A DNA stretch of 64,000 nucleotides from contig JAUMUC010000002.1 of assembly GCA_030530865.1 (NCBI GenBank), forward strand, positions 124,001 through 188,000. The letters run 5' to 3'. Positions 27,289-34,579 of the stretch are shown here, one piece after another. Under the pieces are notes generated by a model, which saw only the letters and a program-made list of their open reading frames with translations, was not told where the DNA came from and made no database searches. The position numbers and the translations under genes were made by a program. The stretch comes from Lactobacillus sp. (lineage in GTDB: Bacteria; Bacillota; Bacilli; Lactobacillales; Lactobacillaceae). Within the stretch, counting starts at the first letter, position 1. Each line of letters opens with the position of its first letter.

Positions 27289-28419
27289 ATTCTTCAACCT
27301 TATAGAATTTAATCAACGATAATAATTCTTTCTTGGCATAATGTCTAATTCTCATGTACAAAATCAAGAAAATGATCACACATAATAAAATGCTTATACA
27401 TTCAAAGATTCCTAATTGGCTCAAACTATGGATCAAGCCAAACTTGTATAAAGCTAAATTGCAAAGAACAATGATACATAGTGAGATTAAAATTCTATCC
27501 CGCATTGGCAACAAGTAAATCTTAGTAATAGATTTTTGATCAAAGCCAAGATGTTTCAAGACTGCAATGTCACCGACTGCATTCCGCAACATTAATTCGA
27601 ATAGTCCTGCTAAAAAGCAAATTGCTAATAACAGTAAAATTGCCAAGACTACTAAACTAAAGTTAACGATCTTACCAACATTTGTATCTAAGTCATCATA
27701 GTACTTAAATGCATTAGTCGTATTATATCCTTTGTCTGTCAAATATTTATCTATCGTTTTAATATGCTTAATCGAATCGACGGTCACAAAAATCTTATCG
27801 ATCCCGACTACATCTTTTCTGCCAGTAAACATTAGCGAAACAATTTGGTCATATAGTTTCTTTGGAGCAACTAATTCTCCATTCTTAAAGTAACTATCTA
27901 AGTCACTATTCTTTGCCACTTTCTTAACTTTGAATGTCTTAGTAATCAGCTTCTTTGATTCAAAGCCACCTGATTCTTCTTTGATAATTGGCACCTCCAA
28001 TGCCAACTTACCTTGCACATTCTTTGAAATTAAGGCAGTCTCATTTTTTGGTAAAAATAATCATTTGAAAAAGCCTTAATAAAATAAGTTTGACCATTCT
28101 TGGCAGAAATACCAAAGTTCACAAAATATTCAGCAAATACATGTGTCGTTACTTTAGAATCACTTAACAGCTGTTTAACCCGTGTCAAATCACTTTCATT
28201 CAAATTGCGAGCTCTATTGCCTGAAACATTTGCGGTCGAAATCTCAATATTCTTAACTCGTCTATTATCTATGAAATTCCTTTTTGTCATCTCATATTGA
28301 TACATTGCAAACGAGCCTACCACGGGAATTGTCAGTGAAATTAAAGTAAATACCGCCATAATGATATGAAATATATATTTCTTCTTATTAGCGATTAACT
28401 TTGAAATCTTATATTCCAT
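27287..28419 (-). pseudogene. ABC transporter permease (FtsX-like), frameshifted
   Basis: Two adjacent frames (28419-28030 and 28018-27287) together make one permease of about 377 residues. The first has one N-terminal membrane segment and an extracellular part ending at FSNDYFYQKMRLP; the second has the rest of that part and three C-terminal membrane segments. One extra T in the T-run at 28053-28057 joins them as SNDYFLPKNETALISKN, so a one-base deletion split the gene. The 4-helix layout with a large external domain after helix 1 is that of FtsX/MacB-type permeases. It overlaps the ATPase gene by 11 bases. A fragment starting at GTG 28018 lacks a good ribosome site. Confidence 0.85.
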
Positions 28420-29017
28420 AGTTCATCCTCCCATCTTTAATTTCAAGTTTGACAACAGCTTCATCATCCAGATTGATTTTGTCATGGGAAGCAATGATTA
28501 AAATGTTATCTTTAAACTCACGATAAACTAATTCCATGAGTTCTTGAGCATATTCTTTTTGAATGCTTGAAGTTGGCTCATCGAGCAAAATAACATCAGC
28601 ATTCGTCAAAATGATTTGCCCCAAAGCTACTTTTTTCTTCTCTCCACCTGAAAGCTCAGCCACCTTATGATTTAGCAAGTTTCCCAGGCCCAGTTTATCA
28701 GCTACATCATCAACTGCACTAAGATCAGTCCGCTTCAAGGCGTGCAATTGCAGCAATAAATCTTCTCTAACGGATAGATTTCTAAAAAGCAAATCATCTT
28801 GCAACAAATAAGCTACCTTCAACTTATTTGTCTCACAAACACCAACATAATCATGATCATAACCAGCGATAATATTTAGCAAGGTACTCTTCCCGCAACC
28901 ATTAGTTCCAGAAATAATATAAGTATGATCATTATCAAATTCGAAATCTAGATGATCAAGAATAATTCTCGAACCATATTTCTTCGTGATATCCTTCAAA
29001 TTCAATTTATAACTCAT
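28409..29017 (-). CDS. ABC transporter ATP-binding protein
   Basis: A 202-residue single-domain ABC ATPase. Walker A GTNGCGKST lies near residue 38, the Q-loop is LLQDD, the signature is LSGGEKKKVALGQ, Walker B is VILLDEPTSS, and the switch His is in IIASHDK. It overlaps the lipoprotein gene upstream and the permease gene downstream by 11 bases each, so the three form one unit. Lipoprotein-ATPase-FtsX cassettes in lactobacilli often handle envelope stress or antimicrobial peptides. With the permease broken, the cassette is probably not functional in this strain. Confidence 0.88.
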   Translation of the reverse strand: MSYKLNLKDITKKYGSRIILDHLDFEFDNDHTYIISGTNGCGKSTLLNIIAGYDHDYVGVCETNKLKVAYLLQDDLLFRNLSVREDLLLQLHALKRTDLSAVDDVADKLGLGNLLNHKVAELSGGEKKKVALGQIILTNADVILLDEPTSSIQKEYAQELMELVYREFKDNILIIASHDKINLDDEAVVKLEIKDGRMNYGI

Positions 29018-29891
29018 GATTGATCACCTTACCTGGAAGACATATTTTCATCATATTGCCTTTAATCCGTGCACCAATAAAGTCATTCACTACTAAAGTA
29101 CGATTAGTTTTCAAATTAGTGATTTTCATACTCAATTCATTGTCATCATTAATGTACAACTGAATCAAAGAATTATGATAGAAGAAGTTATCATCTTTTT
29201 TAGTAAAGCTTCGATTATCAGAAACTAATTTCTTGCCTTCTGCATAAAAGACATGGTCTTGATAAACTAAAACATTATCGTCCTTCAAGCCTGACTTAAC
29301 TAACACGGGGACACTTGCTAAATTATTTCTATCAACCTCGAACAATGAAAAATCTCGCGTCTTATTGTGGTAAACAGTATAGTAAACATTTTCACTACTA
29401 ATTGCCCCGGCTACGCTCAAGCCCTTAGTATTCTTAAAATCACTAATTTTCTTGCTCTTCATATCATAAACAGCAATCCGTCTCTTACTTTCAATTTCGT
29501 TATTATCTGCTTCGTAGTATGAATGAATCACATAAATCTTATTAGCTTTTTTCCCAAAAGGAATCAGGCTTTCATTCTTAGGAAAAGTAGCTAACTTTTT
29601 CACTTTATTATTTTCAAGAGTAATCAAACTAAAATTGTTAGTTAAGGAATTACCATCGATAAACAAGTTTTTGAAATCAACGCTATATTGGAATTGATTA
29701 TTGTTCTTTGACAAAAATGAACCGCTTTGTTCAGTTTTGTTGTATCTCACTAATTTTCGAGTGTGAAAATCGTAGTAAAGAGTTTTGCTATAGCGAGCAG
29801 GCTCTGTTTTATTCTGGAAATGACACGCTGATAGTAGCAACATCAGTGGAAAAATAATAATTAGATAGAAAAGTCGATGTTTATTGGTCAT
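29007..29891 (-). CDS. Lipoprotein of unknown function in ABC cassette
   Basis: A 294-residue lipoprotein. The signal peptide RLFYLIIIFPLMLLLSAC ends in a clear lipobox (LSAC). The body has repeated short beta-strand patterns (LYYDFHTRKLVRY, IYVIHSYYEADN, RIAVYDMKSKKI, NVYYTVYHNKTRDFSLFEVD), suggesting a beta-propeller-like fold, though no named family is recognised. The start is ATG 29891 with AAGGAG 8 bases upstream; a GTG at 29900 overlaps that site and is rejected. It is the first gene of the cassette, behind a promoter with a poly-C spacer and a cre-like site. It may be the sensor or substrate partner of the ABC transporter. Confidence 0.75.
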   Translation of the reverse strand: MTNKHRLFYLIIIFPLMLLLSACHFQNKTEPARYSKTLYYDFHTRKLVRYNKTEQSGSFLSKNNNQFQYSVDFKNLFIDGNSLTNNFSLITLENNKVKKLATFPKNESLIPFGKKANKIYVIHSYYEADNNEIESKRRIAVYDMKSKKISDFKNTKGLSVAGAISSENVYYTVYHNKTRDFSLFEVDRNNLASVPVLVKSGLKDDNVLVYQDHVFYAEGKKLVSDNRSFTKKDDNFFYHNSLIQLYINDDNELSMKITNLKTNRTLVVNDFIGARIKGNMMKICLPGKVINHEL

Positions 29892-29920
29892 AAGCACCAC
29901 TCCTTTTAATGAAAATTAAA

Positions 29921-29934
29921 TGGTAACGCTTTCC
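29921..29934. promoter_or_regulatory. cre-like site (possible CcpA operator)
   Basis: The plus strand reads TGGTAACGCTTTCC. It matches the cre consensus TGWNANCGNTNWCA at all but two positions and sits just downstream of the promoter at 29945-29973. CcpA binding here would block transcription. Assigned by pattern only. Confidence 0.4.
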
Positions 29935-29944
29935 TTATAGTTTA

Positions 29945-29973
29945 ATTATATTATATTTATTGGGGGGGACAAA
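29945..29973 (-). promoter_or_regulatory. Promoter with poly-C spacer for lipoprotein/ABC cassette
   Basis: On the minus strand TTTGTC (29968-29973) and TATAAT (29945-29950) are 17 bases apart. A run of seven C (29962-29968) overlaps the last base of the -35 and fills the start of the spacer. A second TATAAT overlaps at 29950-29955. Length changes in the C-run would alter spacing. Confidence 0.55.
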
Positions 29974-29991
29974 CTATTTGCATACAACAAA

Positions 29992-30013
29992 AAAAGCACC
30001 CGCAGGTGCTTTT
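29992..30013 (-). terminator. Terminator after YczE-type gene
   Basis: The stem AAAAGCACC / GGTGCTTTT with a 4-base loop is followed by TTTTGTTG on the minus strand, starting just after the stop of the gene at 30015. Confidence 0.88.
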
Positions 30014-30014
30014 G

Positions 30015-30917
30015 CTAATTTTCTTGTTTTCTTCGATCTAATTCTTCTTTTAACATCCGATAACGACGAAGTGAACTTTCATATGAAGCTTGAGCAATCT
30101 TCATATTCTTTTGCGTGATCTTCATTTGATCTTCAATGTCTTGAGGTGAATACTCAGAGATTCGTTGTTGCATAAGCTTGGTTAAATCGTATGACTCTCT
30201 TACTAGCTTATAAGAACTCTTACCAAAGTTTGTCATCAAATAGCCAATCTTGGCACTGCCTTTTTGTACTTGGTCAAGTCCGTTGATAGTATCCTTCATC
30301 GGTGCACTGACATGTTGATCCCAAAAAGTAATTAATGGTCCAGTGAAAAAGGCTACAATCACGGTACCTAATCCTACTGGGCCTGCTGCAAAGTAGCCGG
30401 CAAGCATGAAGAGGATATCTTGAACGATCCGCACTACCCGATATGGTAAGTGCAAACGGTGTGAAATAATTGGTGCAATTGCATCATAAGGTGCTACCCC
30501 TAATTCAGCACCCATATACATCGATGAGCCTAAAGTGAATAGCAATAAGCCGATGATCAAGTTTGAGACAATGATAATCGCATTTAATCTTGTGCCAAAG
30601 ATGTGAGTGTAGATGTCAGTAAACCATTGAATTTCAAAGCCGACTAACACCATATTCAATACTGTCCCGATTCCGATCTTTTTCCGATCTAAAAAAACAA
30701 TGAAGACAAAAATTACCAAGTTTACCGCTAATTGATAAATACCTAAACTTAGATGTAATTTAGTCGACATCCCCGTGTTGACTGCAGTAAATGGGTCCAA
30801 GCCAATATTACCGCCACGCAAGAATGCTGTTCCCAATGACAATAAAGTAATCCCAACGAAGGACATTAAGGCACTGGTGAAAATATTTCCAATAGATCGA
30901 TGAGCAGGTTGTTCCAT
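30015..30917 (-). CDS. YczE/YyaS/YitT-type membrane protein with C-terminal helical tail
   Basis: A 300-residue membrane protein. The first 205 residues form about five to six membrane segments with the family sequences GGNIGLDPFTAVNTGM and MGAELGVAPYDAIAPIIS, typical of YczE-like integral membrane proteins. Residues 210-300 are a charged cytoplasmic tail (KLMQQRISEYSPQDIEDQMK, RRYRMLKEELDRRKQEN) predicted as coiled helix, which seems longer than in the short family members. It is monocistronic, with a nested palindrome before it and a terminator behind. Substrate and role are unknown. Confidence 0.8.
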   Translation of the reverse strand: MEQPAHRSIGNIFTSALMSFVGITLLSLGTAFLRGGNIGLDPFTAVNTGMSTKLHLSLGIYQLAVNLVIFVFIVFLDRKKIGIGTVLNMVLVGFEIQWFTDIYTHIFGTRLNAIIIVSNLIIGLLLFTLGSSMYMGAELGVAPYDAIAPIISHRLHLPYRVVRIVQDILFMLAGYFAAGPVGLGTVIVAFFTGPLITFWDQHVSAPMKDTINGLDQVQKGSAKIGYLMTNFGKSSYKLVRESYDLTKLMQQRISEYSPQDIEDQMKITQKNMKIAQASYESSLRRYRMLKEELDRRKQEN

Positions 30918-30953
30918 AAATAACTTCCTTTTCTAGTGAACTATATTTCAATT

Positions 30954-30990
30954 AGAATATATAGTATAGCTTTGCAAAGTATTCTATACT
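30954..30990. promoter_or_regulatory. Nested palindrome, candidate operator before YczE-type gene
   Basis: AGTATAG (30963-30969) and CTATACT (30984-30990) flank a perfect palindrome CTTTGCAAAG (30970-30979). A further AGAATA/TATTCT pair (30954-30959, 30980-30985) is nested in the same stretch. It lies 37-73 bases before the start codon and overlaps TATACT/TATATT -10 candidates. This is the size and position of a repressor operator; no regulator is named. Confidence 0.4.
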
Positions 30991-31047
30991 TTTAAGAAAT
31001 TAAAAGCAAGATTTGTGCTTGAAACTTAAAGGTATTTTACAAAACAA

Positions 31048-31069
31048 AAAAGCACCTGTTGGTGCTTTT
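31048..31069 (-). terminator. Terminator after secreted protein gene at 31074
   Basis: The stem AAAAGCACC / GGTGCTTTT with loop TGTT (as read on the plus strand) is followed by TTTTGTTTTG on the minus strand, directly after the stop of the 192-residue gene. Confidence 0.87.
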
Positions 31070-31073
31070 AGTT

Positions 31074-31652
31074 TTACCATTTGCGGAAACCCTTTATGTG
31101 AATATGAGAGTATTTTAGGGCTAATTTCTTAGACTTAAACATGATTGTACTATAATTCTTAGTGCTTGGATCTTGGTCTATACCCACAACCAACATCTTG
31201 ATCTTTTTATGATTGATTGTTTTAGTTCTGTAGAAATAGGTGTCTCCAAAACCTGAATTTCTGTACCACCACAAGAAGTTAACATAATCTGTTTTTTTAT
31301 AGTAGTATGCTCTTAACCAAGTTTTAGTTTCTTTAATATGTTTTTCACTAACCTTAAATCCAAAATCTTTTGGATATTTGACTCTCTTTAATAAAATGTG
31401 AGATTCCGACTTATCTTTGCTTGAAAAGACCTTGTAAGTGGACTTGCCAATAATTATTTTCCCAGTTTTGTCATACCAAGTTCCTCTGAACTTCTTAGGA
31501 ACAATAAATTTACCCCCGTTTCCTAAACGACCTTTTTTAGGAAACTTTAAAGTGGTTTTGGCTTCAACATTACTATTGTTTTGAAATGAAGTATAAAAGC
31601 CAAAAGAAACAACTGCAATTGTCGTTAACTTAATCAATTTTTTTAATTTCAT
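31074..31652 (-). CDS. Secreted protein of unknown function, paralogue of 31756-32316
   Basis: A 192-residue exported protein with a signal peptide (KKLIKLTTIAVVSFGFYTSF, ending near NVEAKT). The mature part shares with its neighbour the blocks FPKKG-LGN-GK, PKKFRGTWYDKTGKI, a middle W-R-YY segment, and GFGDTYFYRT. Rich in Lys and aromatic residues, without Cys. No lipobox or LPXTG is seen, so the protein is released or held by charge. The single RGTWY-type start resembles small lipocalin-like folds, but this is weak. Family not recognised; the two copies point to a lineage-specific duplication. Confidence 0.7.
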   Translation of the reverse strand: MKLKKLIKLTTIAVVSFGFYTSFQNNSNVEAKTTLKFPKKGRLGNGGKFIVPKKFRGTWYDKTGKIIIGKSTYKVFSSKDKSESHILLKRVKYPKDFGFKVSEKHIKETKTWLRAYYYKKTDYVNFLWWYRNSGFGDTYFYRTKTINHKKIKMLVVGIDQDPSTKNYSTIMFKSKKLALKYSHIHIKGFRKW

Positions 31653-31729
31653 TTATTAGTAGCCTCCAAATCTTTCAACTTTTTAATTATAGCAATTTGA
31701 TTAGCTTATTTAAATATTTTACAAAACAA

Positions 31730-31751
31730 AAAAGCACCTTTTAGTGCTTTT
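31730..31751 (-). terminator. Terminator after secreted protein gene at 31756
   Basis: The stem AAAAGCAC / GTGCTTTT with a 6-base loop is followed by TTTTGTTTTG on the minus strand. Same core as the terminators at 27269, 29992 and 31048. Confidence 0.85.
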
Positions 31752-31755
31752 TTTA

Positions 31756-32316
31756 CTAGGGTCTTTGCATCCCCTTCACACTAATATTTTGGTACTTTTT
31801 CGCATCCCCAGGTGTTCTAAAGTACACATTGTAATATACCTTAGCATAAGGATCGCCACCTGGTGTTTCCAGCAATACATGTAGCTTCCGCTTCTTTATC
31901 GTCACTGTGCGGTAATAATAAGTTTCACCAAAACCGGAGATTTGATACCAACCAAGGAAATTGACCGCATTTAATTGTGAATCATAATAGCTTCTAATCC
32001 AATTTCTGGCTAACTTCAAATGTTTCTTGCTAGGATTATGAAAATCACTTGGTAGCTTCTTCATCTTTAACAAAAAGCTAGTTTCTGGCTTTGACTTTTT
32101 ATTATAGGGAAAACTTTGATAAATTGATTTGTTCAAGACAATCTTGCCGTACTTACCGTACCAGACACCTTGAAACTTTCTGGGTATACTTGCCTTACCA
32201 GCATTGCCAAGCGTTCCCTTTTTCGGAAAACTGGCACTAGCACTAACAACGCTCGTGGTCATTGAAACCGATGCTAGTAGCACAAGAGCTAGCTGAAGGA
32301 ACCTAAATTTTTTCAT
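31756..32316 (-). CDS. Secreted protein of unknown function, paralogue of 31074-31652
   Basis: A 186-residue exported protein. The start is ATG 32316 (MKKFRFLQLALVLLASVSM), with AAGGAG 8 bases upstream; longer frames run into the rsmB 3' end and lack a ribosome site. The signal peptide ends near VVSASA. The mature part parallels its neighbour: FPKKGTLGNAGKASIPRKFQ, GVWYGKYGKI, NWIRSYY, LGWYQISGFGETYYYRT. The gene starts 17 bases after rsmB with no terminator between, so it can be read from the rsmB transcript. Function unknown. Confidence 0.72.
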   Translation of the reverse strand: MKKFRFLQLALVLLASVSMTTSVVSASASFPKKGTLGNAGKASIPRKFQGVWYGKYGKIVLNKSIYQSFPYNKKSKPETSFLLKMKKLPSDFHNPSKKHLKLARNWIRSYYDSQLNAVNFLGWYQISGFGETYYYRTVTIKKRKLHVLLETPGGDPYAKVYYNVYFRTPGDAKKYQNISVKGMQRP

Positions 32317-32332
32317 CCCCATCTCTCCTTTT

Positions 32333-33634
32333 CTATTTTTTCTGCATCTTAGCAATAAAGAAACCGTCTGATCCATATTGTTGTGGCAAAATCTTCAACA
32401 TTCCTTTTTCTGCTACTAATTTACCACATTGAAACTTCACTAATTCCATCTCAGGGTGAGCTTTAACAAATTCTTTGATAACTTGTTCATTTTCTTCAAC
32501 ACTAATTGAACAAGTTGAATAAACAAGTTCACCACCAGCTTTGAGATATGTGACTACTTTTTCTAAAATTGCTGCTTGAATCTTCGCTAAATTTTGGATA
32601 TCTTCATATGTTTTTTCGTAGCGGATTTCTGGCTTACGCCGTAATAGGCCTAATCCTGAACAAGGGGCATCGACCAAGATCTTATCAAAACTTGTGCTTA
32701 TCGCATCGTTATCTTTTCGTGCATCCCCTTGGATAGTCTTAACTTTCTCAGCTACGCCAAGTCTTTTGGCATTTTCTTTGATTAAATTCAACTTCTTGCC
32801 ATGTAAGTCCATCGCTGATACTTGACCACTAGTTAGACTTTCCGCAATTTGCATTGTTTTACCGCCAGGGGCAGCACAAGCATCAAGCACCTGTTCATCG
32901 CCTTTGAAGTCAAAAGCTTTGACCACCATGGCACTAGCTTCATCTTGAATAGTCACATCACCATTTTTAAAAGCATCGGTGTTGACTACCCCGCCATGCT
33001 TGACTAAAACAACATCCCTTAGTAAGGCACTTTCTTCAGGTTCAAAGCCAGCTTTGGCCAATTCTGCAAAGCCATTTTTTCGCACAATCCTGACACTATT
33101 TTTAGCGACTTCGTTGTAACTCGCTAACATCTTTTCTGCTGACTTATCCCCGAAGTTTTTGATGAAATATTGAACTAGCCATTCAGGAAAAGAATACTTT
33201 ACTGACAAAAACGCAACTTGATTTTCTGGATCTGGTAAAACTGCTCCTGTTCGCAAGTAGTTTCTTAAGACACCATTGACTAAGCGGAAAGCTTGCGATT
33301 TTTTGCCAAATTGCTTGGATAATTTGTTGGCTTCATCTAGGACTGCTCTTTCGGGAATCTTATCCATGAATTCCAATTGATAAATTGACATCCATAATAG
33401 TGGCACTAAGTAGTCATCTTTTACCTTGCTTTTCAGCAAATGTTTGACTTGATAGTCCAAAAAAAGTTTATGTTGGATAGTGCCATATACAATACGGGTG
33501 GCTAAGTGCTTATCTTTTTCAGATAATTTTTCTTTTTGAAAAGCTTGATTCAAAGTTAAATTTGAATAAGCTTTATTTTTTAAAACCTTGATCAAGCTTG
33601 ATAGAGCAATTTGTCTGGCACTTTTATTCATCAA
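32333..33634 (-). CDS. rsmB: 16S rRNA m5C967 methyltransferase RsmB
   Basis: Methylates a cytosine of 16S rRNA. The 433-residue protein has an N-terminal NusB-like RNA-binding domain (residues about 5-130) and a Rossmann methyltransferase with SAM motif DACAAPGGKTMQIAE, the catalytic cysteine pair in VDAPCSGLGLL and VYSTCSISVEEN. It overlaps the fmt stop by 11 bases, the common fmt-rsmB pair. Length is normal. Confidence 0.96.
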   Translation of the reverse strand: MMNKSARQIALSSLIKVLKNKAYSNLTLNQAFQKEKLSEKDKHLATRIVYGTIQHKLFLDYQVKHLLKSKVKDDYLVPLLWMSIYQLEFMDKIPERAVLDEANKLSKQFGKKSQAFRLVNGVLRNYLRTGAVLPDPENQVAFLSVKYSFPEWLVQYFIKNFGDKSAEKMLASYNEVAKNSVRIVRKNGFAELAKAGFEPEESALLRDVVLVKHGGVVNTDAFKNGDVTIQDEASAMVVKAFDFKGDEQVLDACAAPGGKTMQIAESLTSGQVSAMDLHGKKLNLIKENAKRLGVAEKVKTIQGDARKDNDAISTSFDKILVDAPCSGLGLLRRKPEIRYEKTYEDIQNLAKIQAAILEKVVTYLKAGGELVYSTCSISVEENEQVIKEFVKAHPEMELVKFQCGKLVAEKGMLKILPQQYGSDGFFIAKMQKK

Positions 33635-34568
33635 TTAATTTTTCTCCAATTGCAAACTTCTTGCCATAGCCATTAACAAAAGCTTTGACTGGCATCGGCT
33701 TTTTACCATTAGGTTGAATGTTCTTTAAGGCAAGTACTGTACCTTGAGCCATTGCGACATAGAAGACACCGTCATTTTTGACTAATGAGCCCGGCTGCAA
33801 ATCCGTTGTTTCATCAATTGCTTGAGCTTCCCAAACCTTCATCCGGCTTCCTTCAACCATAAAGTAAGCACCTGGATTTGGATTTAAAGCTCGGACGTGA
33901 TTTTCAGCTTCTTTGGCTGTTAAATCGAGTGTCAATTTTTCTTGTTCCTTTGAGATATTTGGTGAAAAGACAACCTTTGTTGTATCTTGGGGAACTTTGT
34001 GGACGCTGCCATCTAAGATTTTAGGAAGCGTCTCTAATAGTAAGTCTCGGCCTAAATAAGACATTTTTTCAAAAATTGTACCTGCATTATCTGTTGCTTC
34101 AATTGGAAGCTTAGCTTGAGCGAACATGTCACCAGCGTCCATTTCCTTCACCATTTCCATGATGGTCACGCCAGTTTCTTTGTCACCATTCCATAAGGCA
34201 TATTGAATTGGAGCCCCACCACGATACTTAGGAAGTAGAGATCCGTGGACATTAACGGCTGCCACTTTCGCACTCTTTAAAAAGCTTGTTGGTAAAAATT
34301 GACCATAGGCTGCAGTTATTAAGAAATCAGCTTCCATTGCCTTTAGTTCTGCTAATTCGTCTGAGCCAGATAATTTTGCTGGTTGATAAACGGGTAAGTC
34401 ATGCTTAAGGGCACATTCTTTAACTGGACTAGCAGTTAAAACCCGCTTTCTACCCACAGCTTTATCTGGTTGTGTCACCACAGCTTTGACTTCATAATTT
34501 TTCGCTAATAAGCCTTCTAGTACGGGTACGGCAAATTGAGGTGTACCTAGAAAAATCACTGATGTCAT
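33624..34568 (-). CDS. fmt: Methionyl-tRNA formyltransferase
   Basis: Formylates initiator Met-tRNA. The 314-residue protein has the N-terminal formyltransferase fold with VNVHGSLLPKYRGGAPIQ (catalytic Asn/His region, around 106-123) and GVTIMEMVKEMDAGD, and the C-terminal OB-like domain. It starts 11 bases after priA and overlaps rsmB. Length is normal. Confidence 0.97.
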   Translation of the reverse strand: MTSVIFLGTPQFAVPVLEGLLAKNYEVKAVVTQPDKAVGRKRVLTASPVKECALKHDLPVYQPAKLSGSDELAELKAMEADFLITAAYGQFLPTSFLKSAKVAAVNVHGSLLPKYRGGAPIQYALWNGDKETGVTIMEMVKEMDAGDMFAQAKLPIEATDNAGTIFEKMSYLGRDLLLETLPKILDGSVHKVPQDTTKVVFSPNISKEQEKLTLDLTAKEAENHVRALNPNPGAYFMVEGSRMKVWEAQAIDETTDLQPGSLVKNDGVFYVAMAQGTVLALKNIQPNGKKPMPVKAFVNGYGKKFAIGEKLIDE

Positions 34569-34579
34569 CTAATCGCTCC

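Noticed and set aside
28030-28060. Programmed -1 frameshift in the ABC permease gene
   Set aside because: The CAA AAA A site is a poor slippery heptamer and no downstream stimulatory structure is clear; a simple deletion is the plainer reading.
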